Source of the DNA: JAGQYP01 sp041392305
GTDB lineage: Bacteria > Bacteroidota > Bacteroidia > Flavobacteriales_D > Crocinitomicaceae
Assembly (NCBI GenBank): GCA_041392305.1
Contig: JAWKMJ010000015.1
Span: 1-64,000, forward strand
Length of the DNA: 64,000 bases
Direction of reading: 5' to 3'
A program made the translations under genes and the position numbers. Below the pieces are notes generated by a model. The model saw only the letters and a program-made list of their open reading frames with translations, had not been told where the DNA came from and ran no database searches. This document shows positions 1-7,432 of this stretch, piece after piece (the first letter of the stretch is position 1; every line of letters starts with the position of its first letter).

Positions 1-1
1 T

Positions 2-1120
2 CTAGGTGGTCAAGCTGTTTTAGCTTATTCTGATGATGCTCTTATTGTTACTGCTGATGCAGAAGGCAAGGCTATGGATATGATGAAATCAGCTCTAGAA
101 AACAGCAATTCAGAAATGAATTCTTTGCTGAGCAATTCAATTAATACGGCATCGGATATCTCCTTGTTTATGGATATGGGCAATTTTATGTCCGTTTACA
201 GCAAAATGATGGAAAATATGGATCTTCCTACTGGAAAAGTAGATGTATCGAAATATATGGACATGTACAAAGGGGCTTCTACAGTTGTGGATATCAACTT
301 TGAAAACGGAAAATTAACTACTACTATTTTCAACGATATTGCTGAAAAGGCTGGAGACGATTTTGCTGTTTTTGCTGATGCCGGTCTTGGAAAAGATATT
401 CTTGGTAAAGTTGCTAACAATCCAATTGGAATGTTCTCGATGAATATGGATTGGGCAAAAGTTTGGAAATTAGCAAAACCTTTTGTTCAAGAGGAGCAGA
501 TGGCTAAACTAAACAGTGATTTGGCAGAAATCGGTTTAACATTTGATGATATTATGGGATTGTTCTCTGGTAAAATGGCTTTCGCATATAACGGTCAAAT
601 GAATGAGGGTGAAATGCCTAAGGTTGGTTTCTATCTTGGACTTACAGATGCAGCAAAAGCTGAAGGAATTCTTCCGCAAGACAAAATCCAGAAAGGTGCA
701 GATGGAATTTACTCTAAAGACGGCATGAATATCATGTTTGGTGAAGGTTATGCTTTGATCAACACGGATAAAGAATTTCTTGCTGCTGTTGCGGGAGGAA
801 CAAGTGGAATTGTGGAACTTGGGGATCAATCAAATATCTTAAGTTCACCAATCAACTACTACTTGGATTTCAAAGCTCTTGTTTCTAATCCTATGGTTAA
901 AGCTGCAATTGAAGCTGGTTCTCCAGAAGCTGCTGAAATTGTTGGAATGTTTGACAAAGCATACGGTCATGGAAATGCTTCCAAATTTGAATACGTTTTA
1001 GAAACCACAGACAAATCTTCAAATATTCTTATCCAAATCATTGATGGAATCACTAAAGCAATGAATGCGATGCAAAATGACATGGCAATGGATATGGAAC
1101 AAATAGAGAAAGAATTTTAG
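2..1120 (+). CDS. DUF4836-like protein, 5' end missing
   Basis: The reading frame is open from base 2, so the gene begins before the window; the first internal ATG at 74 is not a convincing start. The visible 372 residues include a run of Asp/Met-rich helices, a short NFENGK beta hairpin, and a repeated pattern of about 150 residues (an AxxNxxxGMFSMN segment, later an ISxPINYYLDFKAL segment). This layout resembles the Bacteroidota DUF4836 family, which are usually lipoproteins of unknown function; the signal peptide would lie upstream of the window. A strong bidirectional terminator follows about 18 bases after the stop. The family call rests on pattern memory only. Function unknown. Confidence 0.6.
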   Translation, partial: LGGQAVLAYSDDALIVTADAEGKAMDMMKSALENSNSEMNSLLSNSINTASDISLFMDMGNFMSVYSKMMENMDLPTGKVDVSKYMDMYKGASTVVDINFENGKLTTTIFNDIAEKAGDDFAVFADAGLGKDILGKVANNPIGMFSMNMDWAKVWKLAKPFVQEEQMAKLNSDLAEIGLTFDDIMGLFSGKMAFAYNGQMNEGEMPKVGFYLGLTDAAKAEGILPQDKIQKGADGIYSKDGMNIMFGEGYALINTDKEFLAAVAGGTSGIVELGDQSNILSSPINYYLDFKALVSNPMVKAAIEAGSPEAAEIVGMFDKAYGHGNASKFEYVLETTDKSSNILIQIIDGITKAMNAMQNDMAMDMEQIEKEF

Positions 1121-1137
1121 TCATTTTCATTATAAAT

Positions 1138-1170
1138 AAAAAGCCCCTTCATCTTTTAGGGGCTTTTTTT
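1138..1170. terminator. Bidirectional rho-independent terminator
   Basis: The stem AAGCCCC...GGGGCTT has an 11-base loop, with an A-run before and a T-run after it. It can therefore end transcription from the DUF4836-like gene on the plus strand and from the converging gene that stops at 1213. Confidence 0.85.
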
Positions 1171-1212
1171 TATTTAGGTAACTTTTGTTCTTTTTCAAAT
1201 AAAATTGATGCT

Positions 1213-1770
1213 CTAAATTCTCTGATGCTTCCAATTGTATAAGAGTAATCTTCGACGATTTTCGAGATCATTTATTCTTAACGTTTTTATGTCTTCCAAT
1301 CGAAACAAGGTATTTCCTTCGTCTTGCCCTTCCTTATCAATTAAACGAATTACTAGATTTTCGTCGTCGACCCATTCTACAAGTCCACAGTAAGTTTCAT
1401 CGGATTCCATTATCATTCTGACAATCCTGTTCGGATTTGCAATTTGGTCTGCTAGCACTTCATGATGCCAATTTTCAATATCTTTTATATTAAGTTGAAT
1501 ATCCTCTTGAAGTTCTAATTTTTCTGCATTTTTGATTATGTAGGCCATACATTTCGAGTAATCATCATTGAAGTCTATGGATGCTATATTTTGCATACTT
1601 TCAATAATGATTCCATCCGACTTTCCATACTTTGTAAAATGCTTAAAAACAACCATTTCTTCATTGAAATCAACCACGTATCCAGACCAAAAACCATCTT
1701 CATCATCATAAGTCCATAGTCCAATGATTTCTTGTTCCTCCTTTGATCTTTCTAAAATATCTGTTAGCAT
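1213..1770 (-). CDS. Hypothetical protein with two Sm-like barrel repeats
   Basis: This 185-residue acidic cytoplasmic protein has no signal peptide and no membrane segment. It seems internally duplicated. Residues about 18-80 (WSGYVVDFNEEMVVFKHF, then IIIESMQNIASIDF) and about 125-178 (YCGLVEWVDDENLVIRLI, then LFRLEDIKTLRIND) follow the same order: a G-x-V turn, a strand ending in V-(V/I)-(F/R), a linker rich in G/D/E, then an I-x-x-(I/L) strand. That order resembles an Sm/SH3-like small barrel. I do not recognise the family, and the barrel call is inference. It converges on the DUF4836-like gene and shares its terminator. Confidence 0.6.
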   Translation of the reverse strand: MLTDILERSKEEQEIIGLWTYDDEDGFWSGYVVDFNEEMVVFKHFTKYGKSDGIIIESMQNIASIDFNDDYSKCMAYIIKNAEKLELQEDIQLNIKDIENWHHEVLADQIANPNRIVRMIMESDETYCGLVEWVDDENLVIRLIDKEGQDEGNTLFRLEDIKTLRINDLENRRRLLLYNWKHQRI

Positions 1771-1885
1771 GAAATAATTTATAAAATAGAACTAGAATTA
1801 GCTTGTCGATTTTCCCTTTGCACGATCAAAGCCATATACATTTTTATTTTGCAATTTAAGCTCAGTTAAAAACTTATTATTCTAA

Positions 1886-4312
1886 TTACAGCCTCACTCC
1901 GATTACACAAACATCATCCACTTGTTCGTATACACCTTTCCAGCGTTCAAAGGTTTCTTCTACCAACTCCCCTTGTTTTTGCATACTCTCTTTTTGAATA
2001 GTTAAAAGAAACTTTTTAAAATGTGTAGTTTTAAATTTCTTTCCTCCTGGCTTTTTCTGATCTCCACCAAACTGATCTACATAGCCGTCGCTAAAAACAT
2101 ATATTGTATCTCCCTGAAACAATTCAATTTGATGGGTCTGGTAAGGAACTTGATGATCGAATTTTCCTATTGGTTGTTTATCCGGTTTCACTTCAATCAA
2201 TGTAAATGCATCTCCTGAATAAAATTGAACCCGATCTTTAGTGCTTTTTGACAAATCCTGTAAAAAAGCTTGTTGATCAAAAGGATTTGCCCTAACAATC
2301 CACAATGGGTTGTGCGCTCCTGCATATCGTAGCAAGGATTTCTTCCCTTCCGAATTCGAATCATCTTCCAAAGAAACCAGGGCAATATCCATTCCATCAT
2401 CAATGGATTCTGAATGACCTTCTTTGCTTAGCTCTGATTTTGCAAATTCTTCAATCACAATCGCCCGCGTTTTATCCAAAATTTTACCAGGATCTGTCAA
2501 ACCATGTTCGCGCACTGCTCTATTCAATCCATTATTGCAAACTACCGAAACCATTGCCCCGGGTACACCATGCCCCGTACAATCACAAGCAGCAAAAAGT
2601 ATACTACCCGACTTATATTCCAACCAATAAAAATCTCCAGCTACAATATCTTTTGGTTTGTAAAAAATGAAAGAATCAGCTAAATATTGTCTTACTCTTT
2701 GCTGTGGAGGTAATATTGCATACTGAATTCTTTTTGCATAGTTGATCGAATCCAGGATTTCCTTGTTCTTGGTTTCCAATTCTACATAAGCCTCATCCAC
2801 TTTGAACTTTTGATCTTCAATAATTGCCTTTTGCCGACTCGTCAGTCGAAACCTATTGTAGATGAGTCCTCCTAAAACCAAGGCAAGAGCCAATCCTCCG
2901 AATAGAAAGTATTTTTGCTGCTGTTGTTGTTGGTTTTCAACTTCAAGTTTGTCTTTTTCAGCCTTTTCCGCGGCCAATTCCATGTCTTTTATCCGAGATT
3001 CTTCAGCTGCTCGAATACTGTCTTTTGTAAATTGCTTGTTGTATTGGTATTCATATTCTTGACGTATAATCTCCATTCGATTCTCTTCACTAATTAAGCT
3101 GTCTTTAGAATCTGTAAAAAGTTCATGCATTTTAAGTGCTTCATTTGTATTACCTAATTTTTTATGAACTTGCCAGAGTGTTTTAGCTACATCTCGGATC
3201 TTTTGTAATGAACCAATTTCCTTAGCTATCGATAAAGATCTTTGTGCAAAACTCAATGCTGTACTGTAATTCCCTTTACTAAGATAGATGTCTGCCAAAT
3301 TATTTAGAGAAACGGCTATCCCTTTTTGACCTCCAATTTCTTCATGCAATTCTAGCGCATTTTGGTAATATTTCATTGCATTATCATAATCTGCTCTTTC
3401 CTTATAGATTCCTCCTATGCCATTCATTGCATCTGCAATTCCTCTTTTGTTTCCAAGCTTTTCATGAATTTCAAGGCTTTGAGACAAAGACTTTAATGCT
3501 TTGGCCTTTTCGCCCATTTCCTGATAGATATTCCCCATATTATAAGAACAAACTCCAATCCCACTTTCATCCTTCAATTCTTCATAAATTTTCATACTTC
3601 TGGAATAATACTCGATCGCCTTTTCATAGTCTTTTAGATCTCTATATATATTCCCGATGTTATTCAAGGTATTTGCCATCCCAAGCTTTTCACCGTTCGC
3701 TTCCTTATATTTCAAACTTTTTATCCAATAATCAATAGCGGGCTTGTAATCTCCTTGATAATAGTGGATATTACCCAAATTATTATTTGAATTGGCAATC
3801 CCATCTTGATCATTCATCTTTTCATAAATCTCCAAACTCTTCAGCATGTATTTTTTGCACTCATCATAATTGGCTTGAATTCCGTATACGATTCCGATAT
3901 TATTGTAAGTGCCTGCGATCAATTTTGGATCCTTCATTTCCTGGTGAATTTTCAATGCCTCATTATAAAATTCTAGAGCTTTAGGATAATCACCTTTTCC
4001 TCGGTTCAAATCACCAATGGAACTGAGCGCTGAGGTCTCTGATTTTAGAAAAAATTCTTTCACTTTTCCCGAGGTTACACTGAGCTTCTCTTTTGAAAAA
4101 TCAATCACTTTTTGATTCAGTTCTTTGGTCTTGTCGGGATTTGATTTCCTATAGATTTTTGCCATGGCCAACCATCCATTCACCTTGGAAGTATCTGAAT
4201 TAGACTTTCGTATCACTTCCTGAATCGAATCAATTTTTGTTTGATCTTCTTCCGAAATTTGGGCAATACTAGATAAGGGAAATAAGATTAGAATGAGTAT
4301 TAAATTTTTCAT
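1886..4312 (-). CDS. TPR-repeat SpoIIE/PP2C-type serine phosphatase
   Basis: The 808 residues begin with a signal peptide (1-17, ending SSIAQ). About seven tetratricopeptide repeats follow at a 40-residue period (about 98-380, each with an NNxGNIY-type helix). Next are a coiled coil rich in K/E/Q (430-466, with six Gln), one membrane helix (468-486), a second coiled coil (490-525) and a C-terminal SpoIIE phosphatase domain (about 540-808). Metal-binding acidic residues are visible in DIVAGDFYW (D560), AACDCTGHGVPGA (D577), the ESIDDGMDIAL block and the final DDVCVIGVRL. The protein probably senses something with periplasmic TPRs and dephosphorylates an anti-anti-sigma factor or other phosphoprotein in the cytoplasm. 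No partner gene is adjacent. Such fusions are common in Bacteroidota. Confidence 0.9.
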   Translation of the reverse strand: MKNLILILILFPLSSIAQISEEDQTKIDSIQEVIRKSNSDTSKVNGWLAMAKIYRKSNPDKTKELNQKVIDFSKEKLSVTSGKVKEFFLKSETSALSSIGDLNRGKGDYPKALEFYNEALKIHQEMKDPKLIAGTYNNIGIVYGIQANYDECKKYMLKSLEIYEKMNDQDGIANSNNNLGNIHYYQGDYKPAIDYWIKSLKYKEANGEKLGMANTLNNIGNIYRDLKDYEKAIEYYSRSMKIYEELKDESGIGVCSYNMGNIYQEMGEKAKALKSLSQSLEIHEKLGNKRGIADAMNGIGGIYKERADYDNAMKYYQNALELHEEIGGQKGIAVSLNNLADIYLSKGNYSTALSFAQRSLSIAKEIGSLQKIRDVAKTLWQVHKKLGNTNEALKMHELFTDSKDSLISEENRMEIIRQEYEYQYNKQFTKDSIRAAEESRIKDMELAAEKAEKDKLEVENQQQQQQKYFLFGGLALALVLGGLIYNRFRLTSRQKAIIEDQKFKVDEAYVELETKNKEILDSINYAKRIQYAILPPQQRVRQYLADSFIFYKPKDIVAGDFYWLEYKSGSILFAACDCTGHGVPGAMVSVVCNNGLNRAVREHGLTDPGKILDKTRAIVIEEFAKSELSKEGHSESIDDGMDIALVSLEDDSNSEGKKSLLRYAGAHNPLWIVRANPFDQQAFLQDLSKSTKDRVQFYSGDAFTLIEVKPDKQPIGKFDHQVPYQTHQIELFQGDTIYVFSDGYVDQFGGDQKKPGGKKFKTTHFKKFLLTIQKESMQKQGELVEETFERWKGVYEQVDDVCVIGVRL

Positions 4313-4431
4313 AAGTAAAATTCCTCGACCTAATTGTGATTTTTTTCATGGTTGATTGAGCATTAAAATAACAATTTAATTTCAGTTTGCAGAATTGACC
4401 GAAATTCAATTTGATTTTATATAACTATTAT

Positions 4432-5262
4432 TTATTTCTTTTTTGCAATAACGAAACAACTTCCTCCCATGGAAATTGATTTTTCATTTTTGATTCTGGA
4501 TAATTCCCAATCCCAAATTTTTTGTAACATGTTGTTAACAAATCCAGTTTTGTCTTTATGTTCATTCTGATGCTTCTCTAAATCATTTGAATTCTTATTC
4601 AAACCAAGCTTACTAGGGATGGTTCTGAAAATATAAACTGGAAAGGGTAAAATTGAAAAGATGTAGGTTGCAAAAGTAATTTCAAAACCAGATTTAAGGA
4701 GTAATTCTTTCATGTCTCCAACTGTATATCTTCTATAGTGACCAGCATCATCGTCTTCATTAGACCAACAAAAATTATAGGCAGGGACTGTGATGTAAAC
4801 ATGACTCCCAGACTTCATGAAAGAATGTATATTTTGCATAAAACTTAGATCGTCTTCGATATGCTCCACGACATCAAATAATCCAACCGAACCTATACTG
4901 TTTTCTGAAAACAAAGCATCTTCCAAAGTAGAGCAAAGTACATTTTCAACGCCTCTACTTTTTGCATTAATCGCCCCTGATTCTCCAGGTTCCACCAAAA
5001 CTACATCAACACCTTCTTCCTGAAGTCTTTTGGAAACAAAACCATTCCCTCCTCCTATATCGAAAAATAGATCTTTCGGACTATACTTCTGAACACATTC
5101 TGCTATTAAATTGTTTCGATGTCTAAACCAAAAGCTATTCTCTTCAATTTGCATGAAATCAGAATTACCTTCTTCAGGATAAGAAATTATACTCTTAGAT
5201 TTAGATTGATAAATCCCATTTTCTCCTTTAACTATTCCTTTTGCTAAATTCTCAATACTCAT
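4432..5262 (-). CDS. Class I SAM-dependent methyltransferase
   Basis: I place the start at the ATG at 5262 (MSIENLAKG, 276 aa). A longer frame to 5325 would add a hydrophobic stretch that does not fit a cytosolic enzyme. Motif I is DIGGGNGFVSKRL and motif II ends VVLVEP. A later VGLFDVVEHIEDD block is the post-II motif of the Methyltransf_11/23 group, and VYITVPAY is motif III. The N-terminal part (GIYQSKSKSI...ISYPEEG) resembles methyltransferases that carry a small leader before the Rossmann fold. The substrate cannot be read; polysaccharide, lipid or quinone targets are all possible. It is a single gene between the TPR phosphatase and the beta-barrel gene. Confidence 0.82.
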   Translation of the reverse strand: MSIENLAKGIVKGENGIYQSKSKSIISYPEEGNSDFMQIEENSFWFRHRNNLIAECVQKYSPKDLFFDIGGGNGFVSKRLQEEGVDVVLVEPGESGAINAKSRGVENVLCSTLEDALFSENSIGSVGLFDVVEHIEDDLSFMQNIHSFMKSGSHVYITVPAYNFCWSNEDDDAGHYRRYTVGDMKELLLKSGFEITFATYIFSILPFPVYIFRTIPSKLGLNKNSNDLEKHQNEHKDKTGFVNNMLQKIWDWELSRIKNEKSISMGGSCFVIAKKK

Positions 5263-5356
5263 GCATATTATATTTATGATTGGGATAAAAATATGCTTTT
5301 TATAAGGATATATAAAATTACCCAACTAATTTTCAGTAGAGTAAAAATCAATAAAA

Positions 5357-5383
5357 AAGCCCCTTCCAGAAATGAAGAGGCTT
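5357..5383. terminator. Rho-independent terminator
   Basis: A ten-pair stem (AAGCCCCTTC with GAAGAGGCTT, one G-T pair) and a seven-base loop are flanked by A- and T-runs. It lies just after the stop of the outer-membrane barrel gene on the minus strand. Confidence 0.85.
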
Positions 5384-5404
5384 TCATTTTTTTTATATCT
5401 ATTC

Positions 5405-6079
5405 TTATTTCAGATTCACTCCAAATGAGAATCTCAAATAACGGTTATTAAATTTTTCATCGAATTTGTAGAGATCACGAACCCCAAATTTATAATCTAC
5501 CTTAAGTAAAAGATCAACTCCTTTAACTGGAATACGTGCTCCAACTCCTGCAGAAAAACCATAATTGAAATAATTCAAATTGGCATTTTCATTCACAGTG
5601 ATATCTAAAGGAGCACCCTCGTCTGTTGTCGTTTTGTACACTCCCTTCCGATTTGCTCCTACAGTAAAATCCATAAATCCACCCGCTTCTGTAAATAGCT
5701 TTGTTCGCTCTCCAAAACTGCATCTTACCAGAACAGGAATAGAAATATTATGCATTCCATATTTTACGTCGTTGTAGTAGGCATAAGTACTCCCTTCATA
5801 AATCTGGTCTTTTTTCATGGAGGAATAATTGTATTCTATTCCATTGACAATATTGACAATTTTATTGTTTCTCCAAATACGATAAATCCCAACTCCTCCA
5901 CCGATTCCATTGTGTGTATTTCCATCTTGAACCATGGTCATGTTGATGGATGTTGTAAATTCGTTAAAGAAAATATCGATCGCGGGTGCTAAATCTGATT
6001 CTTTCTCCTCTTTTTCCTGTGCATTTACTGAAAAAGGCAAAACGATGAACAGTAATACTAGGGCTTTAAATTTTCTCAT
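5405..6079 (-). CDS. Outer-membrane beta-barrel protein (porin-family like)
   Basis: The ATG at 6079 (MRKFKAL) is preferred over an in-frame GTG at 6088, because an AAGGTG sequence sits about six bases before that ATG. The 224-residue product has a signal peptide ending SVNAQ and a charged linker (EKEEKES). Alternating aromatic/hydrophobic strands follow, typical of an eight-stranded OMP beta-barrel domain, ending in RYLRFSFGVNLK with a C-terminal beta signal. Role unknown; many Bacteroidota have dozens of such small barrels. The preceding TATTTTTG motif and the terminator behind it make this a single-gene transcript. Confidence 0.85.
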   Translation of the reverse strand: MRKFKALVLLFIVLPFSVNAQEKEEKESDLAPAIDIFFNEFTTSINMTMVQDGNTHNGIGGGVGIYRIWRNNKIVNIVNGIEYNYSSMKKDQIYEGSTYAYYNDVKYGMHNISIPVLVRCSFGERTKLFTEAGGFMDFTVGANRKGVYKTTTDEGAPLDITVNENANLNYFNYGFSAGVGARIPVKGVDLLLKVDYKFGVRDLYKFDEKFNNRYLRFSFGVNLK

Positions 6080-6108
6080 TATGAACACCTTACATTAAAA
6101 TTTGGTGC

Positions 6109-6116
6109 AAAAATAC
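6109..6116 (-). promoter_or_regulatory. Promoter -7 element (TATTTTTG)
   Basis: The motif matches the Bacteroidota consensus TAnnTTTG on the minus strand, 29 bases before the ATG of the outer-membrane barrel gene. No clear -33 TTG was found at the usual distance. Confidence 0.45.
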
Positions 6117-6223
6117 TCATTCGTTCCAGATCTTGGATGCTTTTTTATAAAAGTTTAACAATTTGTTCATATTGAGTATTTTACAGATTCCCCAATATCT
6201 TGTTTTACTGGAGACAAACTGAC

Positions 6224-7432
6224 CTATCTACCGATTTCACCCAATATCCCGCCCTTCGATGAATAAATAAAGGTATCTACTGGATTTCTTGGCTTCTTAT
6301 TCTGATACATTACCTCTTCAAATAAATGAAATACTTCGTTCATTTCTATAATTTGCATACAGACATTTTTTCCTTTACACGGAGGAGTTTCGAAATCATG
6401 TACGCATGGTGAACAATACACTGGTTTGTAAATAGTGTAAACTTGGTTAGAAACGCCATACTGTTCTGGTGAACAAGGCCCAAATAGTGCTATGATAGGT
6501 GTATTTGTGCAAAAAGCAATGTGCATGGGACCGGTATCATTGGAAATCATCATCTCCGCGTTGGCAATTAAATTTATTAGACCATCAATATTGGTTTTTC
6601 CTGCATAGTTTACACATCGTTCACTCTTCACTTCTATTGCAATCTTCTCGGAATATGGAGCTTCCCCTTTTGAACCGATGAGAGCCACAATGATATCTTT
6701 ATTTTTATCTAAAATCTTTTGAATCAAATGAATATAGTTTTTCGCATCCCATCTCCTCTCCAACCTTAAATCAGATGCATTAGGATTCACAACAATGTAC
6801 TTTTGATTGATAATTGGCTCACCTAAATCCTCTTTGAGAAAAGGATATAGATTATCATTTTTATCTGAGCAACCAATTAATTTTGAAGCTTGAAGATAAA
6901 CTTTAGAAATGGGTGCTCTAGAATTAAACAGCATCATATGTGTGTAAATCCCCATTCGGAAACTACTGGACCTTAGATAAAATCCAACTCGATTTACAGA
7001 CAAAGTAAACAGTGTAAAGAGTGTACTGTAATCTGAATAAATCTCAAGGTCAAAATAAATTTGAGGGCGTATTCGGATAAGTGTAAAAAGTGCTGAAATA
7101 TTGCTTCCAACAAATTTTAAAAACCCGGAATCATCCACAACTACAATTTGATCTATGACTTTGATTTTTTGTAGAATAGCCAAATTCGACTTTGTACTTA
7201 CGAAAATGATTTTTGCCTCTGGATACTTTTCTCTGATAGCTAAAAGCATAGGAGTAGCCTGCAAAATGCTTCCCATTCCCTTAAATTTACAAACTGCTAT
7301 CTTACTAAAATCCCGATCTAGATTATGGTTGATCCTAAGTATTTTCCCTAAAAGACGAACAACAAAATTGAGCATAAAAGAAATACTTTTTGCCACATAT
7401 TTGTCCAATATTATTTGCGTTCTAACCTTCAA
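6224..7432 (-). CDS. Glycosyltransferase family 9 (heptosyltransferase-like)
   Basis: The 402-residue protein has the two Rossmann domains of GT9/GT-B enzymes. The N-terminal KFKGMGSILQATPML replaces the usual G-D motif near residue 50. A central YIVVNPNASDLRLERRW follows, and the C-terminal hallmark ISNDTGPMHIAF-CTNTPIIALFGP is clear. A Cys cluster (VYCSPCVHDFETPPCKGKNVC) follows it, as is frequent in GT9 proteins. These enzymes usually transfer ADP-heptose to the lipopolysaccharide inner core. Its start lies inside the end of the large membrane protein gene (11-base overlap), so the two are translationally coupled and probably act on the same glycan. Confidence 0.88.
   Translation of the reverse strand: MKVRTQIILDKYVAKSISFMLNFVVRLLGKILRINHNLDRDFSKIAVCKFKGMGSILQATPMLLAIREKYPEAKIIFVSTKSNLAILQKIKVIDQIVVVDDSGFLKFVGSNISALFTLIRIRPQIYFDLEIYSDYSTLFTLFTLSVNRVGFYLRSSSFRMGIYTHMMLFNSRAPISKVYLQASKLIGCSDKNDNLYPFLKEDLGEPIINQKYIVVNPNASDLRLERRWDAKNYIHLIQKILDKNKDIIVALIGSKGEAPYSEKIAIEVKSERCVNYAGKTNIDGLINLIANAEMMISNDTGPMHIAFCTNTPIIALFGPCSPEQYGVSNQVYTIYKPVYCSPCVHDFETPPCKGKNVCMQIIEMNEVFHLFEEVMYQNKKPRNPVDTFIYSSKGGILGEIGR

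Noticed and set aside
196..829. Minus-strand frames inside the first gene
   Set aside because: They are shadow frames of a coding region with typical DUF4836-like protein features on the plus strand.
2021..3984. Several plus-strand frames of 60-120 codons in the TPR phosphatase gene
   Set aside because: They are the reverse complement of TPR-coding DNA, without any signal of their own.
5263..5325. Longer N-terminus of the methyltransferase
   Set aside because: The added 21 residues are hydrophobic and basic, do not fit the family start, and would put a membrane-like segment on a soluble enzyme.
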